Notes: a model not told the origin generated them from the sequence alone. Counted from the first letter of the stretch, positions 15,591-24,382 are shown. The stretch: 64,000 nucleotides of DNA from Deltaproteobacteria bacterium (GCA_020444165.1 JAHLLK010000006.1:70859-134858), one strand, 5' to 3'. Numbers and translations: made by a program.

Positions 15591-18161
15591 CTAATCTTGG
15601 GGCTGGTTGGGGCCGGCTTCCGCGGGGGGGGCGACCGAGGCCCCCCGGGAGAAGATGGCCAGCTCGCCCCCCGGCTGCTCCACGCCCACCGCGTTGCGCC
15701 CCGCGCTTTTGGCCCGGTAGAGGGCGCGGTCGGCCTGGCGCACCAGTTCCTCGCCGCTGTCGCCCTGGTGGTGGACCGCCGCGCCGAGGCTCACGGTGAG
15801 GCGGGCTCCCGCTCCCGCGGGCTCCTCCAGGCCGGCCTGCCCCTGCATCTGGGCTTCCACCTGGGAGCGGATGCGCTCGGCCACCCGGAGCCCCTCGGCC
15901 AGACTGGTGCGGGGCAACAGCACCGCGAACTCCTCCCCCCCGTAGCGGCAGGGCAGGTCCATGGCCCGGACGGCGCGGCGCACCGCGTCGGCCGAGCGGG
16001 CCAGGGCCAGATCACCCTCCAGATGCCCGAAGCAGTCGTTGTAGGCCTTGAAGTAGTCCAGGTCCAGCATCAAGAGGGTGAGGGGCTGCTGGTAGCGGTC
16101 GGCCACCGCGATCTCGCGGCGTAGGGAGGCGTAGAAGAAGCGCTGGTTGAACAGGCCCGTGAGGTCGTCGGTGACCGACAGCCGGCGCAGCTCCTCTTCC
16201 AACTTCCGTTTTTCCGTCAAATCAACCAGGGTTTCCAGGGCGCCGGTGATCTGGTCGTCAGCATCGCGGATGGGGGCGGCGATGAAATAGAGGAAGCGGT
16301 TCTCGCCGCCCACGCCGGGGAAGTAGTCCTCGCACTCCCAGCCCTCCTCGATGAGCGGCGAGCGGCGGAGCCCCTTTTCGCCGTAGTGCTGGAACATGGT
16401 CTGCATGTCGCCGGTGAGCACCATGTCGGCCATGACCGGGCGCGGCTCGTGATAGAAGGGCTCCCACTGGCGGGAGGTGCCCACCATCTCGGCCGCGCTG
16501 GTGCCGGAAAGCTTTTCCATGGCCTGGTTCCAGTGCACCACCTTGTGCTGGTCGTCGATGACCATGACCGCCACCGGGAGCCCGGCCAGGGTGGTCTCCA
16601 CCATGCGGTGGGCCTTTTGCAGGGCCTCTTCCACCCGCTGGCGGTCGGTGATGTCGGTGGCGATGCCTTCAAACGCCACGGGCTGGCCGGCCTCGTCCCG
16701 GACCACGAGGCTGCGTTCCATGAGCCAGCGGAGCTCCCCTGTGCGGGTGCGGAGCTGGAAGGAATGCTCGTAGTAATTGGGCCCGTTGCCCGCGATCTGC
16801 TGCCGCCAGGTGTTCAGGACCTTGTCCTTCCAGGCTTCGGGCAAGGCCGCCAGAAGGAGATCATTGTCCGCCATGAGCTCCTCGGGGGTGTAGCCGGTGA
16901 CGGCCTTGACCGCCCGGCTGAGGTAATCGAAGCGGCGTCCGGGGATGGACCAGCGGTAGATGATGTCCGGCGCATTGTCCAAGAGGCGGCGGTGGCGCTC
17001 TTCGGACTCCCGGAGGGCCCGCTGGGCCTCCCGCATGAGGGTGACGTTGCGCACCAGGCCGAAGCGGCCGCCGTCCTCCTGGCGGACCGTGGCGGTGATG
17101 AGGGCCTGGAAGGTGGAGCCGTCGAGACGCCGCATGGTCAGGGGGAAGTCCTGCACATAACCCTGGGAGGCCAGGGAGTTCAGATAGAGGCGGCGGTCCA
17201 GCTCGTTGGCGAACAGGGCGGCGGTATCGGGCAGGCGGAGCATGGCCGCGGCGTCGGGATAGCCGAACATCTTCACCCCGGCCGGGTTGATCTCTTCCAG
17301 CCGGTTGTAGCGGTCGATGATGAAGGCGGCGTCGCGGCTGCCGGTGAACAGGCGCTGGAAACGCTCCTGGTTGTGGCGGGCCTCCTCCACCATGCCGCGG
17401 GCCGTGCGGGCCATGCGGTTCAGGGCCCGGGAGAGCCGGCCCAGTTCATCGTCCCGCCCGGCCAGGGGCAGGGGCGGGGTCAGATCGCCGGCCGCGACCC
17501 GCTCGGCCTCGCTGGTGAGCTTTTCCAGGGGGGACACCAGCTCCCGCCGGGCCAGGAGGGCGGCGAAGAAGGCGGTGAGGCAGGCCAGGCCCAGGGCCAG
17601 GAGGAGAGAAGTGTAGGCCAGGGCCTGGCGGGTGATCCCCAGGATGTCCTCCAGCTTGCCCTGGGTGGCCAGGAAGCAGTGGCGGTCCGGCAGTTGGATG
17701 AAGCAAACCAGGAGATCGCCGTCGTCCCGTTCCAGGGACAGGTCCCCCCGGCCCATCTGGATGATGCGGGCGGCGGTGTCCGCGTCCAGGGAGGGGTGCC
17801 AGCGGAACAGGCGCAGATTTTGGACCTGCCCCTCCTTATTCAAAAGAAAGGTGGAAATGGGCAGATTGAGTTGATGCTGGCTCAGGTGGCGACGCAGGGT
17901 GGCCGAGAGGACCGGGAAGTTGCGGCGTTTGTCAGGGGGAAGCGCCTCCCAGACCATGGCCATCTGGTTCAGATGGTCCCGGAGGCTCTTGCGGCCGAAC
18001 TCCTCCATATAGCGCCAGGCCAGGTTGTCCTGGATGACCGAGAAAATGAGCGCGGTCAACAGAACCACCAGCACCAGGGTGCCGATGAGTTTGGGCCCCA
18101 CGGCCAAGTTACGGAGGCTCTTGCCCACCCGACCTAACCCAGCCAAGGCGCCACTCCGCAA
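15591..18161 (-). CDS. Membrane PAS-PAS-PAS-GGDEF diguanylate cyclase
   Basis: 856 residues: membrane helix (LIGTLVLVVLLTALIFSVI), periplasmic sensor region (about 42-175), second helix (ALAYTSLLLALGLACLTAFFA), HAMP (LVSPLEKLTSEAERVAAGDL), three PAS domains (about 265-380, 385-505, 515-650) and a GGDEF domain with active-site YGGEEFAVLLP and DLDYFKAYND. It should make c-di-GMP in response to a periplasmic or cytoplasmic signal. The start codon (TTG at 18161) is uncertain; a GTG a few codons on would also keep the first helix. Confidence 0.9.
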   Translation of the reverse strand: MRSGALAGLGRVGKSLRNLAVGPKLIGTLVLVVLLTALIFSVIQDNLAWRYMEEFGRKSLRDHLNQMAMVWEALPPDKRRNFPVLSATLRRHLSQHQLNLPISTFLLNKEGQVQNLRLFRWHPSLDADTAARIIQMGRGDLSLERDDGDLLVCFIQLPDRHCFLATQGKLEDILGITRQALAYTSLLLALGLACLTAFFAALLARRELVSPLEKLTSEAERVAAGDLTPPLPLAGRDDELGRLSRALNRMARTARGMVEEARHNQERFQRLFTGSRDAAFIIDRYNRLEEINPAGVKMFGYPDAAAMLRLPDTAALFANELDRRLYLNSLASQGYVQDFPLTMRRLDGSTFQALITATVRQEDGGRFGLVRNVTLMREAQRALRESEERHRRLLDNAPDIIYRWSIPGRRFDYLSRAVKAVTGYTPEELMADNDLLLAALPEAWKDKVLNTWRQQIAGNGPNYYEHSFQLRTRTGELRWLMERSLVVRDEAGQPVAFEGIATDITDRQRVEEALQKAHRMVETTLAGLPVAVMVIDDQHKVVHWNQAMEKLSGTSAAEMVGTSRQWEPFYHEPRPVMADMVLTGDMQTMFQHYGEKGLRRSPLIEEGWECEDYFPGVGGENRFLYFIAAPIRDADDQITGALETLVDLTEKRKLEEELRRLSVTDDLTGLFNQRFFYASLRREIAVADRYQQPLTLLMLDLDYFKAYNDCFGHLEGDLALARSADAVRRAVRAMDLPCRYGGEEFAVLLPRTSLAEGLRVAERIRSQVEAQMQGQAGLEEPAGAGARLTVSLGAAVHHQGDSGEELVRQADRALYRAKSAGRNAVGVEQPGGELAIFSRGASVAPPAEAGPNQPQD

Positions 18162-18178
18162 GCGTGACGCGGTGAGGT

Positions 18179-18207
18179 TTGACAGGCGGCCCCGGCCGCT
18201 CTACCAT
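18179..18207 (+). promoter_or_regulatory. Sigma-70-type promoter of the creatininase-family gene
   Basis: TTGACA (18179-18184), exactly 17 bases, TACCAT (18202-18207), about 70 bases before the start codon. Confidence 0.6.
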
Positions 18208-18278
18208 GGGCGGCGGGGCCTGATCTGCCGGGAGTTCCGGCCCAGACGGGCGGAAAGAAAGGCCAACAGGAGGGCGGC

Positions 18279-19001
18279 ATGCTGTTGAACGAAATTACCA
18301 TGGCGCGGTTTACCCAGGCAAGGGAACGGGTGCGTACGGCGATCCTGCCGGTGGGGGCTTTGGAGGAGCATGGTCCACACCTCCCCCTGGGGCTGGACGC
18401 CATGCACGCCTGGGCTTTGGCCGCAGAGACAGCTAAATTGAAACCTTGTTTCGTGGCGCCCCCCTTGTTTTACGGCATGTGTCGCAGCACGGCCCAGCAT
18501 GCGGGCACGGTGGGCCTCTCTGGAGACACCCTCCGCAGCCTGGTCTACGATATCGGAGCTGGTTTGTGGCGTCAAGGTGTCAGAAACCTATGTTTGCTCA
18601 CAGGTCACGCCGGAGGTACTCACCAGAGTTCCCTGGTGGAAGTTGGTGAATCTCTTTTGGAATCTACGGGATTGAATCTGGCGGTGGTCTGCGTGTTGGA
18701 GCTTATTCCACAGGGAGCGCCCTATCAGGAATGCCCTGGCGACAGCCACGCCGGCGAGGTGGAAACCTCTTTGGCTCTGCATCTTTGGCCCGAGCTGGTG
18801 GACGGCACCGCGCCGGAGGAGTATCCGGTGCGGCCCCGTTTCCTGTTGGTGCGGGACAAACTGGGCCACTGGCCCGGGGGGGTGTGGGGCGACCCCAGCC
18901 TGGCCTCGGCGGAAAAGGGCCGCCTGATCCTGGAGACCGAGGCCCAGGCCCTGGTGAAGGTGCTGGAGCAGTTGGAAGCCTTGCCGCCGGGTCCGGCCTG
19001 A
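18279..19001 (+). CDS. Creatininase-family amidohydrolase
   Basis: 240 residues with the metal-binding motifs of the family: PVGALEEHGPHLPLGLDAMH (Glu, His, Asp ligands), LLTGHAGGTHQ (His) and CPGDSHAGEVETSLAL (Glu). The family includes creatininase, the formamide hydrolase ArfB and the mycofactocin peptidase MftE; no mycofactocin genes are near, so substrate is open. ATG 18279 follows GGAGG. Preceded by its own promoter and followed by a tandem repeat block, so probably monocistronic. Codon composition in the middle is slightly less GC-rich than neighbours. Confidence 0.88.
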   Translation: MLLNEITMARFTQARERVRTAILPVGALEEHGPHLPLGLDAMHAWALAAETAKLKPCFVAPPLFYGMCRSTAQHAGTVGLSGDTLRSLVYDIGAGLWRQGVRNLCLLTGHAGGTHQSSLVEVGESLLESTGLNLAVVCVLELIPQGAPYQECPGDSHAGEVETSLALHLWPELVDGTAPEEYPVRPRFLLVRDKLGHWPGGVWGDPSLASAEKGRLILETEAQALVKVLEQLEALPPGPA

Positions 19002-19140
19002 GAGGGGAAACGAGTCCCAAGCGACCCGCCGGGCGTCTGGAGAGCGGCGACGACCCCAGACGTCTTTTATTTTTGGGGTGGCTTCTCGTAGCCTTTCGCC
19101 GGGGAGGACACTCCTTGGCGAATTTCTTGTAAGGGCCTGG

Positions 19141-19597
19141 CGTCGGGAGCGCGAAGCTCAACTTTTGAATGATGGGCTTCCCCGACCCGCATTGCCAGCA
19201 GCGGCACGCTGCCCCGACCCGCATTGCCAGCAGCGGCGCGCTGCCGGGGAACAGGGCTGGCAACAGCCCAACTTCGGGAGCGCGCGAGTGTGGTGCGGAG
19301 GTGCGCTTCTCCCGGCCCGCATTGCCAGCAGCGGCACGCGGCCGGGGAACAGGGCTGATAACAGCCCAACTTCGGGAGCGCGCGAGTGTGGTGCGGAGGT
19401 GCGCTTCTCCCGACCCGCATTGCCAGCAGCGGCACGCTGCCCCGACCCGCATTGCCAGCAGCGGCGCGCTGCCGGGGAACAGGGCTGGCAACAGCCCAAC
19501 TTCGGGAGCGCGCGAGTGTGGTGCGGAGGTGCGCTTCTCCCGACCCGCATTGCCAGCCGCGGCGACGCGGCCGGCCCGCATTGCCAACTGCGGCACG
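19141..19597. repeat. Tandem 98-bp/32-bp repeat block
   Basis: CCCGCATTGCCA occurs seven times, at 19186, 19218, 19316, 19414, 19446, 19544 and 19575. The spacings 32, 98, 98, 32, 98, 31 show two unit lengths. The 98-base unit contains CAGGGCTGGCAACAGCCC (a hairpin) and CTTCGGGAGCGCGCGAGTGT; a diverged first copy begins at 19141. Copies are almost identical, so this is not CRISPR. It lies between the creatininase-family gene and the LysR gene, in a stretch of 670 bases without a real gene. Confidence 0.85.
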
Positions 19598-19673
19598 CAG
19601 TTGACCGGGGGGGTTGGGCGTGTTAATGTTTGCTTCATCTATACCAGCCAGTGACAATTCCTATAGGGGTCCC

Positions 19674-20576
19674 ATGGATCTACGCAGGCTGCAAGTTTTC
19701 AGCAAGGTCTTTGAATGCCGGTCGTTTTCGCGGGCGGCCGAGGAAGTTCTGCTCAGCCAGCCCACGGTGAGCGGCCACATCAAGACCTTGGAAGAAGAGT
19801 TGGGAGTGCGGCTTTTCGATCGCTTGGGTCGGGAGATTCTGCCCACCCGGGCGGCGGAGCTGTTGTACGTTCACGCCAAGGACATCCTCGCGCGGGTGGA
19901 GGACGCCCGGGCGGCCATGGACGCGTTCCTGGGCCGCCTGCGGGGCGATCTCCTGGTGGGGGGGTCCACTATCCCCGGGCAGTACGTGCTGCCGGTCCTG
20001 ATCGGGCGGTTCCACGAACTGCACCCGGAGGTGCGGGTGAACCTCATGGTGGGGGACACCGAGGAGGTGGCGGAGCGGGTCTTGGCCGCCAAGCTGGAGG
20101 TCGGGGTGGTGGGTGCGGTCCTGGATGACGAGCGGCTGGAGTTCCGGCCCTTGATGCAGGACTTCGTCTCCCTGGCCGCTTGGCCGGGTCACCGTTTGGC
20201 GGGGCGGCCGACCAGCCTGGAGGAATTGATCAAGGAGCCGGTGGTGCTGCGGGAGCCGGGCAGCGGCACCCGCATGAGCTTGTTGAACGCCCTGCGCAAG
20301 GCGGGTTACGGGCCGGAGGATCTGAACGTGGTGGCCTACATGGGCTCCACCATGGCGGTATTGCAGGCGGTGCGGGCCCGGGTGGGCCTGGGATTCGTGA
20401 GCCGCCGGGCGCTGGCCGACGATTTGAAGGCCGGCAACCTGGTGGAGCTGATGGTGGGCGGCCTGAGCCAGACGAGGCAGTTCTATCTGGTCTCGCGCAA
20501 ACGGCGGACCCACTCTCCGGCTTCGGAAGCCTTTGTGGAGCTTTGCTTGCGGGAAGCACCGGGTTTGGAAGCCTGA
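19674..20576 (+). CDS. LysR-family regulator, selenium-metabolism associated
   Basis: 300 residues. N-terminal winged helix-turn-helix typical of LysR (MDLRRLQVFSKVFECRSFSR, AAEEVLLSQPTVSGHIKTLE) and a two-lobed substrate-binding domain (about 90-295) with a GSTIPGQYVLP opening. A family of LysR regulators next to selD/selAB and yedE-type genes is known in anaerobes; here it is eight bases upstream of a small HAD gene and shares the operon with selD. ATG 19674 preceded by AGGGG. Ligand unknown; selenium or sulphur compounds are the contextual guess. Confidence 0.88.
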   Translation: MDLRRLQVFSKVFECRSFSRAAEEVLLSQPTVSGHIKTLEEELGVRLFDRLGREILPTRAAELLYVHAKDILARVEDARAAMDAFLGRLRGDLLVGGSTIPGQYVLPVLIGRFHELHPEVRVNLMVGDTEEVAERVLAAKLEVGVVGAVLDDERLEFRPLMQDFVSLAAWPGHRLAGRPTSLEELIKEPVVLREPGSGTRMSLLNALRKAGYGPEDLNVVAYMGSTMAVLQAVRARVGLGFVSRRALADDLKAGNLVELMVGGLSQTRQFYLVSRKRRTHSPASEAFVELCLREAPGLEA

Positions 20577-20583
20577 GCCCGGC

Positions 20584-21054
20584 GTGGCGCTCCGGGTGGC
20601 CATACCGGGCCGGGGTGAGCTGGCGCTCGCCCATTTGGTGCTGGATTTGAACGGCACCATGGCCCTGGACGGCAGCCTGGTCCCGGGGGTGCGGGAGGCG
20701 GTGGACCGGCTGGCGGGGCAGTTGACCTGCCATTTGGTTACCGCGGACACCTTTGGCACCGCGGCGGGGCTTTTCGGCGGGGGAGTGGAGCTCTGCCCGC
20801 TCAGCCCCGGAGAAGAGGACCGGCAGAAGGAGGCCCTGGTGCGCTCTTTGGGAGCGGCCGGGGTGGCGGCCGTGGGCAATGGGGCCAACGACGCCCTCAT
20901 GCTGGGCGCGGCGGCCCTGGGCATCGCGGTGCTGGGCCCGGAGGGCCTGGCGGTGGAGGCGCTTTTGGCGGCGCAGGTGGTGGCGCCGGGCCCGCTGGCT
21001 GCCTTGGAGTTGTTGCTTAAACCTGATCGTCTGCGGGCCACCTTGCGGCGTTGA
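20584..21054 (+). CDS. Small HAD-superfamily protein (COG4087-like soluble P-type ATPase domain)
   Basis: 156 residues. The HAD nucleophile motif is HLVLDLNGTMA, with Asn where most HAD phosphatases have the second Asp, as in the group annotated as soluble P-type ATPase. The opening VAIPGRGELAL is also typical of it, followed by HLVTADTFGTA (motif II Thr) and AVGNGANDALML (motif IV GxxND). Start GTG 20584, eight bases after the LysR stop; ribosome site weak. Sits between the selenium LysR and selD, so a link to selenium handling is plausible but unproven. Confidence 0.75.
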   Translation: MALRVAIPGRGELALAHLVLDLNGTMALDGSLVPGVREAVDRLAGQLTCHLVTADTFGTAAGLFGGGVELCPLSPGEEDRQKEALVRSLGAAGVAAVGNGANDALMLGAAALGIAVLGPEGLAVEALLAAQVVAPGPLAALELLLKPDRLRATLRR

Positions 21055-21103
21055 GCCGCGGCGGGGCCGGGTGGGCCGGAAAGCGAAGCGGGGTGCGGAG
21101 GCC

Positions 21104-22147
21104 ATGGGTTCCGAGGTGAAGCTGGCGGAAAAGGCGCGGGCGGCCGGTTGAGCGGCCAAGATAGGTCCGGGCGACCTAAGCCTGATCTTGGCAGGCCTGC
21201 CGACCGAGGACGACCCCCGGCTTTTGGTGGGCAGCGGCACGGCGGATGACGCCGGGGTGTTCCAGCTCGACGAGGAACGGGCCCTGGTGCAGACCCTGGA
21301 CTTTTTCACGCCGCTGGTGAATGATCCCTATCTTTTCGGGCAGATCGCGGCCACCAACGCCTTGTCCGACGTCTACGCCATGGGCGGCACCCCCTTGACC
21401 GCCATGAACATCTGCTGCTTTCCGGTGAAGGAACTGCCGGTGGATGTATTCAAGCATATCCTCAAAGGTGGTTGGGAGAAGGTGCACGAGGCCGGGGCGG
21501 TGTTGGCCGGCGGGCACTCGGTGGAGGACCCGGAGCTGAAGTACGGGCTCTCGGTCACCGGGTTGGTGCACCCTCGGCGCATCGTGACCAACGCAGGGCT
21601 GCGGCCCGGCCAGGTGCTGGTGCTGACCAAGCCCTTGGGCACCGGGGTCATCGCCACGGCGTTGAAGGCCGGCCTGGCTTCCCCGGGGCCGGTGGCCCGG
21701 GCGGTGGCCTGGATGACCCGGCTGAACGCGGGGGCGGGCCGGGTGATGAGCCGCTGCGGGGTTACCGGGGCCACGGACGTCACCGGGTTCGGGCTGTTGG
21801 GCCACGGTCTGGAGCTGGCCCAGGCCTCGGGAGTGAACCTGGTGCTGGAAGCCAAGGCCGTGCCGATCCTGGACGAGGCGCTGGAGATGGCGGCCATGGG
21901 CCTGGTGCCGGTGGGCAGCCGGGCCAACCTGAGCCATTGCGCGCGCTCGGTGCGGGTGCTGGGCAAAATGGATGAAATCCGGCACGATATCCTGGGCGAC
22001 GCCCAGACCTCGGGCGGCATGCTCATGGGCCTGGACCCGGACCGGTTGGAAGAGGCGCGGGATCTGCTTTTGGAGGGGGGCGACTTGGCCGCGGTGGTGG
22101 GCCGGGTGGAGGAGGCGCCGGCCGGCATGGTGACGGTTTTGTATTGA
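21104..22147 (+). CDS. selD: Selenide, water dikinase (selenophosphate synthetase), selenocysteine-containing
   Basis: Makes selenophosphate from selenide and ATP for selenocysteine and selenouridine synthesis. Reading from ATG 21104 (GGAGG 3-7 bases upstream) gives MGSEVKLAEKARAAG, an in-frame TGA at 21149-21151, then AAKIGPGDLSLILAGLP. In SelD this position is the catalytic Cys/Sec of the GCGAAKI-type motif, so TGA encodes Sec16. The rest has the family motifs: LVGSGTADDAGVF, LDFFTPLVNDPYLFGQIAA, NALSDVYAMGG, GGHSVEDPELKYGLSVTG, GATDVTGFGLLGH. Total 347 residues, the normal SelD length; without the Sec N-terminus it would be truncated and lack the active-site residue. Third gene of the LysR-HAD-selD unit. 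Confidence 0.93.
21149..21192 (+). promoter_or_regulatory. Sec UGA codon and bacterial SECIS hairpin in selD
   Basis: After TGA (21149-21151) there are exactly 11 bases to an upper stem AGGTC (21163-21167), loop CGGGC, GACCT (21173-21177). A lower stem GCCAAGAT (21155-21162) pairs with ATCTTGGC (21185-21192). Known bacterial SECIS elements place the apical stem-loop about 11 bases after the UGA, so geometry fits SelB-dependent selenocysteine insertion. Confidence 0.85.
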
Positions 22148-22455
22148 TTTACCACCGCTTCCCGGGAAGGGGGGCGGACAGTTCATTTCCTTTCCCGGCC
22201 TCTGCCGCCATCCCGGGGCCGCTCCGGAGGCCGGGGCTCCGCCAGCCCTCTCCGAACGCCATTACTTTCTTCGCCAAACAGCAATCCGAAAACAAAGGCC
22301 ATTTGCGCGGCTTGGCCGTGGCGGCCCGGAGCGGGAGCCCCGGCGGAGCCCCAGCGGTCCGGGACCCGGAGCGGCAAAGCTTGCCGCGACAAGTTGCTTT
22401 TTCATCCGGATTCCGGCCGGTTTATGCTAGAAAGAGCTTTAGCGGTCCCTCTCAG

Positions 22456-22650
22456 GTGGTTGAAAAAGTCCCTCCCTGGCCTTTTTCAATCCGAGTTGGC
22501 AATAACTTGGTTTTGCCAACCCAGACAAATTGCTTGCTTATTCCAAGCAACGCAATTTAGCGTGCCGACCCCAGGGTTCCCAACCAGCCAGAGGCGGGTG
22601 GGGCGGGGGTCTCTGGCGCGCCTGGCAGGGTGTATTTGAGCCGCCGGCCG
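22456..22650. repeat. Composite hairpin repeat (AAATTGC family, copy 1)
   Basis: In the 700-base gap between selD and the thioredoxin-like gene. Hairpins in order: TTGAAAAAG/CTTTTTCAA (22460-22489), GTTGGCAA/TTGCCAAC (22495-22520), then AAATTGCTTG...CAAGCAACGCAATTT (22527-22557). The same order of modules, with altered stem sequences, occurs at 38.1 and 51.3 kb and partly at 23.5 kb. 22148-22455 and 22651-22849 show nothing I can name. Confidence 0.6.
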
Positions 22651-22849
22651 GGTCGCCGAGTTGGTGGCGGGGGAGCGCGAAAGGTGTTGACCTGGGGAAA
22701 CATTTGGTTCTTGGCGGGAAACACGGCGGGAAAGTTTCGGTCCGGCATGCCCCCGGAGGAAAGGGACTTTGTGGGGCTGGGGAGCCGGGAGACTGGAAGG
22801 CCGCGTTCCGTCAAAGGTTAAAACATACCTAGCCTGATTTGGAGGTAGC

Positions 22850-23446
22850 ATGTTTCGTAAACCTGGCAGAAAGAGCACGTTGTTGATCGTTCTAGCCACG
22901 GCCCTGGTCCTGGCCTGGTGCCTGCCGGCCTTGGCCACCGACACGGGCGAGCCGCCCGCTCCCGGCGAGAAGATGCCGGTGTTCACGGGCCCCATGCCGC
23001 CCAAGAAGCCCGACCGGGACTACCTGGGCCTCAAGGGTCCGGGCAAGGAGTTCGTGTTGGCGGACATCAAGGCCCCGGTGGTGATGATCGAGTACTTCAG
23101 CCTTTACTGCTCGCACTGCAAGGCCGAGGCGCCCCACGTGGATGAGGTGTTCGCCGACCTGAAGAAAAAGGGCTACTACGACAAGATCAAGTGGCTCGCT
23201 TTCGGCTCCAACAACAACCAGATGGAAGCCGACGCCTTCCGCATGCAGTACAAGGTGCCCTTCCCCATGCTCCCGGACAAGGAGCTGAAGGTGTTCCGGG
23301 CGGCCAGCGTGCACTGGACCCCCTACTTCATCGCCGTGCAGAACACGGGGCCCAAGGCCGGCACGGTGCTGTTCAACGCGGAGGGCAAGCTGCCCTCGGC
23401 CGCCGAACTGCTGAAGGTGTTGGAGAAGAACGGCGCGACCTACTGA
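22850..23446 (+). CDS. Periplasmic thioredoxin-like/DsbA-type thiol-disulfide protein
   Basis: 198 residues. Signal peptide (STLLIVLATALVLAWCLPALA), then a thioredoxin fold with VVMIEYFSLYCSHCKAEAPH, i.e. a CxxC active site CSHC as in DsbA/DsbG-like proteins, KKKGYYDKIKWLAFGSNNN, and the cis-Pro region VHWTPYFIAVQ. Exported, so it probably reduces, oxidises or isomerises disulphides in periplasmic proteins. ATG 22850 follows TTGGAGG. Single gene between repeat-rich spacers. Confidence 0.85.
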   Translation: MFRKPGRKSTLLIVLATALVLAWCLPALATDTGEPPAPGEKMPVFTGPMPPKKPDRDYLGLKGPGKEFVLADIKAPVVMIEYFSLYCSHCKAEAPHVDEVFADLKKKGYYDKIKWLAFGSNNNQMEADAFRMQYKVPFPMLPDKELKVFRAASVHWTPYFIAVQNTGPKAGTVLFNAEGKLPSAAELLKVLEKNGATY

Positions 23447-23453
23447 TAGTAAG

Positions 23454-23620
23454 GTTGAGAAAGGCCGTCCTGGCCTTTCTCAACCAACCTTGGCAAGAGT
23501 GTGATTTTGCCAAGGTTGGAAAATGGCTCGCATTTTTAATGCCGCGCAATTTGGCGTGGCGTCCGGGCCACGCCTGGCAGGCTGTTTGTCCACAGCCTGC
23601 CATGACCCGCGGCTGATCCT
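23454..23620. repeat. Composite hairpin repeat cluster
   Basis: GTTGAGAAAGGCC-gtcct-GGCCTTTCTCAAC (23454-23484), then CAACCTTGGCAA...TTGCCAAGGTTG (23485-23518), then a CGCAATTTGGCG remnant, GGCGTGGC-gtccgg-GCCACGCC and GGCAGGCTGT...ACAGCCTGCC up to about 23602. Four perfect hairpins in tandem directly after the thioredoxin-like gene; loop sequences recur elsewhere in the window. Confidence 0.75.
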
Positions 23621-23637
23621 GGGCAGGAATAATTGAG

Positions 23638-23673
23638 CCGTGACCGGGGCCCCGCCCCGGTCACGGTTTTTTT
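23638..23673 (+). terminator. Rho-independent terminator
   Basis: CCGTGACCGGGGC-ccc-GCCCCGGTCACGG followed by seven T. Perfect 13-bp stem between the convergent thioredoxin-like and flavin-protein genes. Confidence 0.9.
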
Positions 23674-23684
23674 CGCGCCGGGGC

Positions 23685-24182
23685 TCAGGCCGGAGGCGCG
23701 GCCACGGGAGCGGGATTGGCCTTGCCGAAGAGCTGCGCCACCTCGACGGCCAGGATCTGGCAGGCGGCCACCTGCTTCTCCCCGAGCTGGTGGGGGCCGG
23801 GCCCGGCGTAGTGCGAGGTCACCGCGGTGAGGCCGGCCAGCTTCTCCGCGGGATCGTCCACAAAGCGCACCCGCCCGAAGCCCACCACGCTCCGGCTGTG
23901 GATGCTCCAATTGCAGGCCGGTTCCCCGGGGATGAGGCTCCACTCCGCCACGGCGGAGAAGCTGACCCGGGGGTTTTGCCGGAGCACGTCTATCTTGAGG
24001 CCCTGGTGGCCGGTGTGCAGATAGATCACCTCCCCCACCCGGCCAAAGTTGAACGGCAGCACGTAGGGCTGATCGTCCTGGCTCATGGCCAGGAACAGGA
24101 GGGAGGCCTGGTCCAAAAGGGCCCAGACCTGGGCGGGATCGGTGATTTCGCGGGCGGCCTTGCGCATGGGGGTGGGCAGCAT
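23685..24182 (-). CDS. Pyridoxamine 5'-phosphate oxidase-like flavin-binding protein
   Basis: 165 residues with the split-barrel pattern of the PNPOx-like/NimA group: LFLAMSQDDQPYVLPFNFGR, VIYLHTGHQGLKIDVLRQNPRVSF, WSIHSRSVVGFGRVRFVDDP. Such proteins bind FMN or related cofactors; this subgroup (often called pyridoxamine 5'-phosphate oxidase family or nitroimidazole resistance-like) has unknown substrate. ATG 24182 with GGGAGG upstream was chosen over an upstream in-frame extension that lacks conservation features. Confidence 0.82.
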   Translation of the reverse strand: MLPTPMRKAAREITDPAQVWALLDQASLLFLAMSQDDQPYVLPFNFGRVGEVIYLHTGHQGLKIDVLRQNPRVSFSAVAEWSLIPGEPACNWSIHSRSVVGFGRVRFVDDPAEKLAGLTAVTSHYAGPGPHQLGEKQVAACQILAVEVAQLFGKANPAPVAAPPA

Positions 24183-24382
24183 GATTTCCTCCCGGCGGGT
24201 GGGGGGGAGCGGGGGAAGCGCGGCGGCGATCCCCGTCTGGTGCGCGGCCGAAAAACGATCTGGCCGCGGGTGTTCTGCTACGAAGCATGATATTGTCATA
24301 TTCTCCGCCCTAGCGCTATTGCCCCGCGGCGGGTGCCCCGCAAGAATGAGTTGAACCCAACCGGCTTTTGGGCGATGCTTAA

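Noticed and set aside
19141..19597. CRISPR array
   Set aside because: Unit lengths are 98 and 32 bases, the sequences between the motif copies are repeated rather than unique, and there are no cas genes.
21188..22147. SelD starting at TTG 21188
   Set aside because: This start lacks a ribosome site and drops the conserved N-terminal catalytic segment; the ATG at 21104 with Sec-UGA restores the full family length.
22394..22639. Small protein-coding gene of about 80 residues after selD
   Set aside because: It lies entirely in the composite hairpin repeat and has no ribosome site or recognisable pattern.
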